In this document: piece by piece, positions 1 to 7,738 of the stretch | Layout: each line of letters begins with the position of its first letter | How positions within the stretch are numbered: the stretch's first letter is position 1 | DNA from: Patescibacteria group bacterium | GTDB taxonomy: Bacteria; Patescibacteriota; Minisyncoccia; Phycocordibacterales; DATDWN01 | Assembly: GCA_030917185.1 (NCBI GenBank) | Contig: JAUPVF010000041.1 | Location: 1 to 24,336 of the forward strand | Direction: 5' to 3' | DNA length: 24,336 nucleotides | Made by a program: the position numbers and the translations under genes | The notes under the pieces: model-generated | The model's input: only the letters and a program-made list of their open reading frames with translations | Database searches by the model: none | What the model was told of the DNA's origin: nothing

Positions 1-406
1 TGAAAAATTTGAACAGGACATTGCTGTTGGATACATGTATATTTTGAAACTTCACCACATGGTTGAGGACAAAATCCATATGCGATCAATTGGTCCATAC
101 TCACTTATTACACAACAGCCACTTGGTGGTAAAGCCCAGAACGGAGGTCAACGATTTGGAGAAATGGAAGTGTGGGCATTGCTGGGTCATGGTGCCGCAC
201 ATACGTTGCAGGAGATATTGACTATTAAGTCAGATGATATTTTGGGTCGTTCAGCATCTTTTGACGCAATTGTTAAAGGCGAACCAATTACACAATTAAA
301 TACACCAGCGTCATTTAATGTGTTATTGAACAATCTTCGCGGTCTTGCATTGGATGTTCAAATCAAGCGCGGAGAAAAAGATTTATTAGATGAGTTCAAT
401 GGATAA
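1..406 (+). CDS. rpoB: RNA polymerase beta subunit, C-terminal end (5' truncated by the window)
   Basis: This is the last 134 or so codons of the beta subunit of RNA polymerase. The frame is open from base 2, so the gene begins outside the window. The visible part carries the family's strongly conserved C-terminal block: a GPYSLITQQPLGGKAQ segment followed by GGQRFGEMEVWAL and the AAHTLQEILTIKSDD segment. These belong to the region that contacts beta' and the switch regions near the active centre. The TAA stop at 404-406 lies inside the start of rpoC in another frame, so the two genes overlap by 17 nt if rpoC starts at 390 and are probably translationally coupled. The rpoB-rpoC order is the universal bacterial one. 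Identification is certain; nothing odd is seen in this fragment. Confidence 0.98.
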   Translation, partial: EKFEQDIAVGYMYILKLHHMVEDKIHMRSIGPYSLITQQPLGGKAQNGGQRFGEMEVWALLGHGAAHTLQEILTIKSDDILGRSASFDAIVKGEPITQLNTPASFNVLLNNLRGLALDVQIKRGEKDLLDEFNG

Positions 407-3400
407 CATACATAATCATATGAAAACTAAAACAAGAGAAAATTCAAACGATTTTGAAACCATTGCACTCAAAATCGCATCACCAGAAAGAATCAAAGAA
501 TGGTCATTTGGTGAAATTACCAAACCAGAAACAATCAACTATCGAACACAGCGAAGTGAAAAAAACGGTTTGTTCGATGAGAAAATTTTTGGTCCAGACA
601 AGGATTACGAATGTTATTGTGGAAAATATCGAGGTATTCGATATAAAGGTATTGTCTGTGAAAAATGTGGGGTTGAGATCACTCGTTCTATAGTGAGACG
701 AGAGCGAATGGGTCATATTGAACTGGCTACTCCGGTATCTCATATTTGGTTTTTGAAATCAATGCCATCACGTATTTCACTTATACTCGGTATTCCTACA
801 ATGGATCTAGAAAAGGTGATTTATTTTGCAGGGTATATTGTTACTCGTGTGTCTGAGGAAGACCGAACTCGGTATTTGAAAGATTTGGACTCAGAATATA
901 AAGCAAAAGTTAAATCTTTGCAGGATGAAAAAACAAAAGAGGCCGTTAAAGAAATGTTGCTTAATGCAAAACGTGAGATTGAGTCAATTCAAGAGGGCAA
1001 AGTATTGGACGAGGTTGAGTATCATAACTACTCAATGAAATACGGCACTATGTTTGATGCTGGTATTGGCGCTGAAGCAATCTATAATATATTCAAAAAA
1101 ATTGACCTTATAAAATTGCTTGCTCAACTTGAAATTGATTTGGAAAATGCAAGTTCACTAGAGTCTGGTAAAATCAATAAACGAATTTCTACTATTCAAG
1201 CACTTGTCCAGTCAGAATCTCGACCAGAATGGATGTTTTTGACACACATTCCGGTTATTCCTCCAGCACTTCGTCCAATGGTTCCGTTGGATGGTGGGCG
1301 ATACGCAACATCAGATGTCAATGACTTGTATCGACGGGTTATCAATCGAAATAATCGATTGAAGAAACTAAAGGAGATACATGCTCCAGACGTCATTTTG
1401 AGAAATGAAAAACGTATTTTGCAAGAAGCGGTTGACGCATTGATTGATAATTCAATTCGACACGGTAATGTTAATTCGGCTGTAAACCAGTCACAACGAC
1501 GACCGTTAAAATCAATTGCGGACAATTTGAAAGGTAAACGTGGTATTTTCAGACAAAACTTGCTTGGAAAACGAGTGGACTATTCTGGACGTTCAGTAAT
1601 TGTCGTTGGTCCAGATTTGAAACTGAGTCAGTGTGGTCTGCCAAAACACATGGCACTTGAATTATTCAAACCGTTTGTAATTTCACAATTACTAAAAAAA
1701 GAATTGGCTTACAATATCCGAGGAGCATCAAAATTGATCGAAGATAGTATTCCAGAGGTGTGGGCAATTTTGGAGGAAGTAATTACGGGTAAATACGTAT
1801 TGCTTAACCGTGCACCTACATTGCACAGACTGGGTATTCAAGCATTTCAACCAATTTTGATTGAAGGAAATGCTATCCAGTTACACCCACTTGTATGTTC
1901 TGCCTTTAACGCTGACTTCGATGGTGACCAAATGGCTGTTCACGTTCCATTGTCTGATGAAGCACAACTGGAAGCACGAGAGATTATGGCGTCTGACAAA
2001 AACATTTTGAAACCAGGATCAGGTGATCCAACAGTGTCAGCGAAAATGCTTGATATTGTACTCGGTTGTTACTGGATGACCAAAGAGGTTGATGGTGAAA
2101 AAGGTGAAGGTAAAATGTTTTCTGCACCAAACAGTGCGATTACCGCATATGATTTTGGTGAGATTTCATTCCGATCAAAAGTTAAAGTGTTACCAACAGC
2201 ATCTCCAAAATATGCTCCATTTGAGGGCAAGATATTTGAAACAACAGTCGGCCGGTTGTTATTCAACTCTGTGTTACCAAAAGATTATCCATTTATTAAC
2301 TCTGCAATTGATAGAAAGAAAATTTCTGCAATGGTGGATGATTTGATTGAAAAATATGGAATTGAAAATGTTCCTCCAATCATTGATAAAATCAAGGCAT
2401 TCGGGTTCAGATATGCTACACATTCTGGTGTGACATGGGGTATTGATGATATTACAATCCCAGTTGGTAAAAAACATATTGTTGATAATGCAAAAGGAAA
2501 AAATGACGAAATTGTTGAGCATTTCAACATGGGTCTCATTTCAAAGGAAGAGCGACTTCGACAAACAACAGAGATTTGGCATGGTGCCAAGGCAGACGTT
2601 GAAAAATTAATGCCAGAGACACTGGTACAGAACGGTTCTGTGTCTGACATGGTGCTTTCAGGAGCTCGAGGTTCTATGGGAAATATCACTCAGATGGGTG
2701 GTATGAAGGGTTTGATCACCAACACTGCAGGCGAGACAATTGAGTTTCCAATCATCTCATGTTCTAAAGAAGGTCTTACTCCACTTGAATACTTCATCAC
2801 AACGCACGGTTCTCGAAAAGGTTTGACTGACACGGCTTTGAACACGGCAAAAGCAGGGTATTTGACTCGAAAACTATTCGTCGTTGCACAGGATACAATA
2901 ATAACCGAAGAAGATTGTGGTACCAAAGAAGGTATTGTTATCGGTAAAATTGGTGCTCATGGTACAGAGATTTCTATTGCAAAACACGCAAAAGGAAGGT
3001 TGCTTGCACAAGATGTTGTGAACAAAGACGGCACAGTGCTATTCAAACGAGATCATTTTATTAGTAAAAAAGATGCTCAAGCAATTGAATCCGCTGGTAT
3101 TAGTTCTGTCTTGGTCCGATCACCACTCACATGTAAAACAAGTAATGGTATCTGCGTAAAATGTTACGGTGCTGATTTGGGTAAAAACAAAATAGTTGAG
3201 ATTGGCGAAGCAGTTGGTACTGTTGCAGGACAGGCGATTGGTGAACCGGGAACACAGTTGACCATGCGTACATTCCATGCCGGAGGTACAGCGTCAACAA
3301 CCGGAGATATTACCGCGGGGTTGCCTCGAGTTGAAGAGTTGTTTGAAAAACGAAAACCAAAAAATCCTGCTGTCGTGTGTTCTGTATCTGGAACAATCTC

Positions 3401-4091
3401 TGATATAAAAATCACATCAAAAGAAAAAATGATCACAGTAACTCCTGTGTTGGAGGATCGTGCTAAAAACAAAACCTCCATTGAATACCAAGTGTCACTC
3501 AACCGAATTATTTCAGTTAAGGTTGGCGATGAAGTCAAAAAAGGTGACATCATTACCGACGGTTCTGCAGATATTGATGAGTTGTTTAAGTATGCAGGTA
3601 AAGATGCAACAGTTGACTACATCATTCGAGAAATCAATAAACCATATGAACTCCAAGGTGAGACTGTGTCACGTAAACACATAGAAACTATTGTTCGACA
3701 AATGTTCTCACGACGAAGAATCAAGGACGCTGGGGACACAATGTTTTCTGTCGGTGATATTGTCGAGTCTGCTTTTGTTGCCGAGGAAAATGCACGCATG
3801 AAAGAAATGGGCAAACAAGAAGCAAAAGCAGAGCCAGTTGTTATGGGTATTACTGATGTGTCATTGTCTCGAAAGAGTTTCCTTGCCGCAGCATCATTCC
3901 AACACACGACACGTATGCTCATCTCAAGTGCTATTCGTGGTAACGACGATCCACTTGTTGGTCTCATGGAAAATGTTATTCTTGGACGATTAATTCCAGC
4001 TGGTACAGGGTTTAAGGGTAGTAGAAAATCTAAAATGGTACAAGATCTTAAAGATACTCGTGTGCAGAATATGGATTCACAACTTGGCTAA
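390..4091 (+). CDS. rpoC: DNA-directed RNA polymerase beta' subunit
   Basis: This is the largest subunit of RNA polymerase, which holds the catalytic Mg2+. At 1233 residues it is compact compared with E. coli RpoC (about 1400). Visible motifs are the N-terminal zinc site (C75, C77, C90, C93), the lid/rudder region with NLLGKRVDYSGRSVIVVGP, the active-site NADFDGDQ at 507-514 with its three Asp ligands, a second Cys cluster (EEDCGT, then LTCKTSNGICVKC), and the trigger loop GEPGTQLTMRTFHAGG. The start at 390 gives a 17-nt overlap with rpoB. A GGAG 15 nt upstream is rather far away, and ATGs at 399 and 420 are also possible; the first conserved block (NDFETIALKIASPE) follows all three. A 75-nt gap separates it from dnaG. 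Identification is certain; the exact start is not. Confidence 0.98.
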   Translation: MSSMDNIHNHMKTKTRENSNDFETIALKIASPERIKEWSFGEITKPETINYRTQRSEKNGLFDEKIFGPDKDYECYCGKYRGIRYKGIVCEKCGVEITRSIVRRERMGHIELATPVSHIWFLKSMPSRISLILGIPTMDLEKVIYFAGYIVTRVSEEDRTRYLKDLDSEYKAKVKSLQDEKTKEAVKEMLLNAKREIESIQEGKVLDEVEYHNYSMKYGTMFDAGIGAEAIYNIFKKIDLIKLLAQLEIDLENASSLESGKINKRISTIQALVQSESRPEWMFLTHIPVIPPALRPMVPLDGGRYATSDVNDLYRRVINRNNRLKKLKEIHAPDVILRNEKRILQEAVDALIDNSIRHGNVNSAVNQSQRRPLKSIADNLKGKRGIFRQNLLGKRVDYSGRSVIVVGPDLKLSQCGLPKHMALELFKPFVISQLLKKELAYNIRGASKLIEDSIPEVWAILEEVITGKYVLLNRAPTLHRLGIQAFQPILIEGNAIQLHPLVCSAFNADFDGDQMAVHVPLSDEAQLEAREIMASDKNILKPGSGDPTVSAKMLDIVLGCYWMTKEVDGEKGEGKMFSAPNSAITAYDFGEISFRSKVKVLPTASPKYAPFEGKIFETTVGRLLFNSVLPKDYPFINSAIDRKKISAMVDDLIEKYGIENVPPIIDKIKAFGFRYATHSGVTWGIDDITIPVGKKHIVDNAKGKNDEIVEHFNMGLISKEERLRQTTEIWHGAKADVEKLMPETLVQNGSVSDMVLSGARGSMGNITQMGGMKGLITNTAGETIEFPIISCSKEGLTPLEYFITTHGSRKGLTDTALNTAKAGYLTRKLFVVAQDTIITEEDCGTKEGIVIGKIGAHGTEISIAKHAKGRLLAQDVVNKDGTVLFKRDHFISKKDAQAIESAGISSVLVRSPLTCKTSNGICVKCYGADLGKNKIVEIGEAVGTVAGQAIGEPGTQLTMRTFHAGGTASTTGDITAGLPRVEELFEKRKPKNPAVVCSVSGTISDIKITSKEKMITVTPVLEDRAKNKTSIEYQVSLNRIISVKVGDEVKKGDIITDGSADIDELFKYAGKDATVDYIIREINKPYELQGETVSRKHIETIVRQMFSRRRIKDAGDTMFSVGDIVESAFVAEENARMKEMGKQEAKAEPVVMGITDVSLSRKSFLAAASFQHTTRMLISSAIRGNDDPLVGLMENVILGRLIPAGTGFKGSRKSKMVQDLKDTRVQNMDSQLG

Positions 4092-4155
4092 CAAGTAATG
4101 TTTAACTGGTGTGGTTAGTTGTTTTGTGTCGGTCTGTGCATTTTGATTTTTAACG

Positions 4156-4161
4156 TTTAAT
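4156..4161 (+). promoter_or_regulatory. -10-like hexamer close to dnaG start
   Basis: TTTAAT lies 5 nt before the dnaG ATG at 4167, with no Shine-Dalgarno in between. If it is used, transcription would begin at about the A of the ATG, giving a leaderless mRNA. No convincing -35 is seen at 16-18 nt, so read-through from rpoC is an alternative. The same arrangement recurs at several other core genes in this window. Confidence 0.35.
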
Positions 4162-4166
4162 GTACT

Positions 4167-5867
4167 ATGTCGTCATCTGTTGAACAAATAAAATCAAAAA
4201 TAGATATTGTCTCGCTTGTTGGGTCGTATATAAAACTAGAAAAAGCGGGCGCGAATTTCAAGGGAAGGTGTCCTTTTCACAACGAAAAGACACCATCCTT
4301 TTTCGTGTCTCCAGATCGGGGCAATTATTATTGTTTTGGTTGTCAGGCAAAAGGTGATATTTTCACATTTGTTCAGGAGTTTGAAGGATTGGATTTTCTT
4401 GGGGCACTGAAAGTGTTGGCTGACAAGGCAGGGGTTACACTTGAACGATTTGAAAAAGGTGAAAAAACAGAAAAGGATAGATTGCATCAAGTATTGGAAC
4501 AGACATTATTTTTCTTTGAAAAAAAGTTATCAGAAAACCCACCGGCATTGGAATATCTCTATAAACGAGGATTGACTCATGATACAGTTGCGCATTTTAG
4601 AATTGGGTACGCACCATCTGATTGGCGACAGTTGTATGAGTTTTTGTTGGGTAAAGGTGTGCCAGCAGATGATATGTTGCGTGTTGGAGTTATCAAACGT
4701 AAGGACGGAACGGTTGATTCATTTTACGATACATTTCGTGGACGAATCATGTTTCCGATTAATGATTCGTCTGGCAGGGTTGTTGGTTTTTCTGGGCGAA
4801 TCCTAGTGGCAGATGATAAATCACCAAAATATCTTAATAGTCCAGAAACAGTTTTGTTCAATAAATCAGAGATATTGTTCGGTCTTGATAAAGCAAAAAC
4901 AGACATTAGGTTAAAAGATTATTCTATCTTAGTAGAGGGTCAAATGGATCTGGTTATGTTGCATCAGGTTGGTATAACCAATACAGTTGCATCATCAGGG
5001 ACAGCATTAACTGCTGAACATTTGATAAAACTCCGTCGGCTATCCAACCGTATTGTCATGGCTTACGATGGTGATACTGCAGGTTTTTCTGCATCAAACC
5101 GGAGCGCTCAACTTGCTTTGTCACTCGGGATGGATTTGAAAGTTGCTCAGATGCCGATTGGCAAAGACCCCGCTGACTTGGCATTAGAAAACAAAGGCGC
5201 ATTGATTGAATGTCTGAAACAATCAAAACATATTATTGATTTTTATGTTGATGGCTTACTGCTTCGAGGGCTGGATACTCGTGAGTTGGGCAAAGAGATT
5301 TTTCAGCATGTGTTACCATATGTTGCATTATTACCAAGTACTATAGAAAAATCACATTTTATTAAAAGTATCGCACAGAGAACTTTTATTAAAGAGGATG
5401 CATTGTGGGAAGATTTGAAACGTGTTGGTGTACCCGATACGGCTGTATCTCCAGAAGTGAAGCATACAGAAATACATAGTCGTGTAGGTTCTATTGAACG
5501 TCGATTGTTTGGTATACTCATGTGGCAAAAATCTTCATCCCCACCAACTATCGATTTGGTTGAATTGGAGGAAAAGATAAAACACATTCTGGGAGATCGT
5601 TTTCAAAAAATGTCGGATGATTTTGAAAAAGAAAAAGACCTACTATTATTTGAGACAGAAAGTTATTATAATGGAACATTAGATTTCGTCCGCGATGTTA
5701 CGGAACTCCTCTCATCCCTTGAGGAACAATATCTCAAAAAACAATTTGCAGATACGATGGTATTACTTCAGCGGGCAGAGCAAATGAGGGACAGTGCGCT
5801 TGTGTTACGGTATCTTGAGGAATGTCAAAATATATCACAAAAAATTAACACCTTGAAACATACATGA
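4167..5867 (+). CDS. dnaG: DNA primase
   Basis: DnaG makes the RNA primers for replication at the fork. The N-terminal CHC2 zinc domain is intact (C35, H38, C56, C59, with the sequence around HNEKTPSFFVSP). It is followed by the catalytic core and a TOPRIM domain, seen as LVEGQMDLVMLHQ (catalytic Glu) and VMAYDGDTAG (metal-binding DGD). The C-terminal third is divergent and presumably forms the helicase-interaction domain. At 566 residues it is a little shorter than typical DnaG. It ends in TGA overlapping the ATG of rpoD by 4 nt (ATGA), so the two are co-translated; dnaG-rpoD is the conserved pair of the macromolecular synthesis operon. Here it sits directly behind rpoBC. No Shine-Dalgarno precedes the start. 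Confidence 0.97.
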   Translation: MSSSVEQIKSKIDIVSLVGSYIKLEKAGANFKGRCPFHNEKTPSFFVSPDRGNYYCFGCQAKGDIFTFVQEFEGLDFLGALKVLADKAGVTLERFEKGEKTEKDRLHQVLEQTLFFFEKKLSENPPALEYLYKRGLTHDTVAHFRIGYAPSDWRQLYEFLLGKGVPADDMLRVGVIKRKDGTVDSFYDTFRGRIMFPINDSSGRVVGFSGRILVADDKSPKYLNSPETVLFNKSEILFGLDKAKTDIRLKDYSILVEGQMDLVMLHQVGITNTVASSGTALTAEHLIKLRRLSNRIVMAYDGDTAGFSASNRSAQLALSLGMDLKVAQMPIGKDPADLALENKGALIECLKQSKHIIDFYVDGLLLRGLDTRELGKEIFQHVLPYVALLPSTIEKSHFIKSIAQRTFIKEDALWEDLKRVGVPDTAVSPEVKHTEIHSRVGSIERRLFGILMWQKSSSPPTIDLVELEEKIKHILGDRFQKMSDDFEKEKDLLLFETESYYNGTLDFVRDVTELLSSLEEQYLKKQFADTMVLLQRAEQMRDSALVLRYLEECQNISQKINTLKHT

Positions 5868-7159
5868 AAAAAAATAGTAATGTAAAAAAGAATAGTGCTC
5901 AGTCAGCCAAGACCGTAAAGGCCAAAAAGGCGACAAAAGCACCCAAAACCAAGATAACAAAAAAGAAGAGTGCAAAGAAATTTGTTGTTCCTAAAGTGCG
6001 TGCAAAAAAGAAAAGTAAAACATCAGTTGCTATTATGGCAACCAAACATGCTCCAGTAAAGGTTTTGAAAAAAGCCGATAAACAAGAGCAGGGTATGGAG
6101 CGTCTGTTGCATAAAGGCAAGGAACGCGGATATGTTACCTATGATGAAATTCTGAAAGAATTTCCAACAGTTGAGGATGATATTATGTTTCTGGATGAGT
6201 TATATGAAAAATTTTCAGCAACGGGTGTTGATATTTTGGAAGGAGGTGGGTTGCTTGAATCAACATCACTGGATGATTTAACTGTCAAAAAATATACATA
6301 TGGTAGTCGTGGCGGAGACGCTTCGTATGATTCAATACAGATGTATTTGAAAGAAATTGGTCAGTATCCTCTTATTTCTGGTGGGACAGAAAAAGAGTTA
6401 GCAAAACGTATTGAACAAGGCGATGAAGAGGCAAAAAATCTATTGGCTCGCGCAAACTTGCGATTGGTGGTTTCTATTGCTAAAAAATATGTTGGGCGTT
6501 CAGCCGATTTGACCTTGTTGGACTTAATCCAGGAGGGGAATCTTGGTTTGTTTAAGGCAGTAGATAAATTCGACTGGACAAAGGGGTATAAGTTCTCAAC
6601 ATACGCAACATGGTGGATTCGTCAGGCGATTACACGTGCGTTGGCTGATCAATCACGTACTATTCGTGTCCCTGTACACATGGTTGAAACAATTGCTAAA
6701 TACAAACAAGTTGTTCGACGATTATCACAGGATTTGGGGCGTGACCCATTGCCCGAGGAAATTGCAACTGAAATGAACATGACAGTTGATAAAATCTATA
6801 CAATTGAAAAAATTGATCAGAGTACCGTTTCGCTTGAGAGTCCGATTGGTGATGATGGAGATGATAGTAAATCAAAACTTGGGGACTTTCTTGCTGACGA
6901 TAAAATCTTATCACCAGAAGCGGAATCAGCCCGACGTATTATTTCTGATCAAGTTCGTGAGATTTTGAATGACTTGCCAGAAAAAGAGCGACGTATTTTG
7001 GAAATGCGGCACGGGTTAGTGGATGGTGTGACTCACACATTGGAGGAGGTTGGTAAAGAGTTTGGTGTTACTCGTGAACGTATCCGACAGATTGAAGCAA
7101 AGGCGCATGAAAAAATACGTCAGCATGATAAAATTAATAGATTGAGAAACTACTACTAA
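5864..7159 (+). CDS. rpoD: Primary sigma factor (sigma-70 / SigA)
   Basis: This is the housekeeping sigma factor, which directs RNA polymerase to -10/-35 promoters. It has 431 residues. The first 75 or so residues form a basic, low-complexity tail with about 26 lysines. A region 1.1-like segment follows (around GYVTYDEILKEFP), then region 1.2, and the very conserved region 2 (LRLVVSIAKKYVGR, DLIQEGNLGLFKAVDKFDW, YKFSTYATWWIRQAI). Region 3 comes next, then region 4 with its helix-turn-helix (TLEEVGKEFGVTRERIRQIEAKA). The start overlaps the dnaG stop as ATGA, a typical coupling. No Rho-independent terminator is obvious directly after the TAA. Regions 2.4 and 4.2 look canonical, which fits the TTGNNN/TANNNT promoters seen elsewhere in the window. 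Confidence 0.98.
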   Translation: MKKNSNVKKNSAQSAKTVKAKKATKAPKTKITKKKSAKKFVVPKVRAKKKSKTSVAIMATKHAPVKVLKKADKQEQGMERLLHKGKERGYVTYDEILKEFPTVEDDIMFLDELYEKFSATGVDILEGGGLLESTSLDDLTVKKYTYGSRGGDASYDSIQMYLKEIGQYPLISGGTEKELAKRIEQGDEEAKNLLARANLRLVVSIAKKYVGRSADLTLLDLIQEGNLGLFKAVDKFDWTKGYKFSTYATWWIRQAITRALADQSRTIRVPVHMVETIAKYKQVVRRLSQDLGRDPLPEEIATEMNMTVDKIYTIEKIDQSTVSLESPIGDDGDDSKSKLGDFLADDKILSPEAESARRIISDQVREILNDLPEKERRILEMRHGLVDGVTHTLEEVGKEFGVTRERIRQIEAKAHEKIRQHDKINRLRNYY

Positions 7160-7200
7160 TAGATAATTTAATTCACCTAACATTTTTTAGAGACCCCGGA

Positions 7201-7316
7201 AACAATTAGAAAACAACGACGAAATGCGCCAGCCTGAAGCATTGTCTGACGAAGTGGTACTCCACGAGGAGTTTGCGAGAAGGCAAGCATTGAGGACGAT
7301 TGTTTTCTTGATTGTT
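7201..7316 (+). other. Long inverted repeat enclosing a structured segment, downstream of rpoD
   Basis: Two arms can pair at long range. AACAAT (7201-7206) pairs with ATTGTT (7311-7316), and AGAAAACAA (7208-7216) pairs with TTGTTTTCT (7300-7308); a T faces TG between them. A further CG/CG step (7217-7218 with 7297-7298) extends the stem. About 78 nt lie inside, with smaller hairpins such as CTCC/GGAG around 7266 and a repeated GCATTG. The segment is less AT-rich than its flanks. It could be a small non-coding RNA or the 3' UTR structure of rpoD; a 44-codon open frame overlaps it. I do not recognise a family. Confidence 0.4.
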
Positions 7317-7358
7317 GAGGAAGAGCAAAATCGTACCAACGATTTATGCGTGCTCTAA
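7224..7358 (+). CDS. Possible small protein of 44 residues (doubtful)
   Basis: An ATG-started frame runs to TAA at 7356-7358. The predicted peptide begins MRQPEALSDEVV and contains a hydrophobic stretch (RTIVFLIVEEEQ). No Shine-Dalgarno precedes it, and most of the frame lies inside the inverted repeat 7201-7316, so it may be an accidental open frame over a structured RNA. No family is recognised. Confidence 0.22.
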   Translation: MRQPEALSDEVVLHEEFARRQALRTIVFLIVEEEQNRTNDLCVL

Positions 7359-7412
7359 AAAATGTTGGGTGAATTATGTATTAATAGGTGAAAATATACA
7401 GGATTCAATTTG

Positions 7413-7441
7413 TTGCGGAAATTTATTTTTAGGAGTAAAAT
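7413..7441 (+). promoter_or_regulatory. Sigma-70-type promoter of the 7458 gene
   Basis: TTGCGG (7413-7418) and TAAAAT (7436-7441) are separated by 17 nt. The predicted start of transcription, near 7448, would leave a short leader that begins at or inside the GGAGG at 7448-7452, so the exact start site decides whether the Shine-Dalgarno is intact. Confidence 0.5.
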
Positions 7442-7457
7442 CTGTGTGGAGGATTTC

Positions 7458-7709
7458 ATGGATCGATTGTGTGAACAAATCAAAAAGCATCTTCGAGATC
7501 AGGGGATTAAACCAATCGAAGATGCTCGTATTGTTTTCAGAAATGGTTCGTTCATGGAGTTTATTGTTCGGTATAATCCGGGAGGTACTGATTTCCATGT
7601 TGAACCGGTTGGATGTGGTACAATTCAGACCATCATTCTGGAAGCACAAGACAACTCTATTCGAGTTGTCCAATCAGGGCGCATGGAGGGGCTCTGCACG
7701 ACTGTGTAG
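7458..7709 (+). CDS. Orphan small protein, 83 residues
   Basis: I do not recognise this protein. ATG 7458 is chosen because GGAGG (7448-7452) lies 5 nt upstream; the frame is open further upstream but without such a signal. The product is soluble-looking, with an amphipathic N-terminal helix (MDRLCEQIKKHLRDQGIKP) followed by alternating beta-like segments (RIVFRNGSFMEFIVRY, TIQTIILEAQ, SIRVVQSGR). No signal peptide or membrane segment is seen. The last codons are part of a strong terminator hairpin (7690-7713) that contains the stop codon, so the gene forms a self-contained transcription unit with its own promoter at 7413-7441. Function unknown; a small regulatory or binding protein is possible, but nothing in the sequence says so. 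Confidence 0.7.
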   Translation: MDRLCEQIKKHLRDQGIKPIEDARIVFRNGSFMEFIVRYNPGGTDFHVEPVGCGTIQTIILEAQDNSIRVVQSGRMEGLCTTV

Positions 7710-7718
7710 GGCCTTTTC
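7690..7718 (+). terminator. Rho-independent terminator built into the end of the 7458 gene
   Basis: GGCTCTGCAC (7690-7699), loop GACT, and GTGTAGGGCC (7704-7713) form a 10-bp stem with G-U pairs, followed by TTTTC. The TAG stop at 7707-7709 is inside the 3' arm. Confidence 0.85.
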
Positions 7719-7723
7719 TTTTA

Positions 7724-7732
7724 TGTTACTAT
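7724..7732 (+). promoter_or_regulatory. Extended -10 promoter of the helicase gene (leaderless start predicted)
   Basis: TGTTACTAT is an extended -10 (TG, one base, then TACTAT at 7727-7732). The ATG at 7739 follows after 6 nt, where transcription should begin. There is no Shine-Dalgarno, and the upstream terminator ends at 7718, so this gene needs its own promoter. Confidence 0.6.
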
Positions 7733-7738
7733 AGTGTC

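Noticed and set aside
4092..4135. A terminator after rpoC
   Set aside because: CTAAC/GTTAG and AACT/AGTT pairings before TTGTTTTG are too short with large loops to be convincing.
5864..5867. UGA recoding as in some CPR lineages
   Set aside because: dnaG ends at a TGA that forms the standard ATGA coupling with rpoD, and the 23997 gene also ends in TGA, so UGA is a stop here.
7613..7738. A longer N-terminus for the helicase
   Set aside because: The 42 extra codons run through the terminator and the end of the 7458 gene in another frame. The conserved helicase N-terminus begins after ATG 7739.
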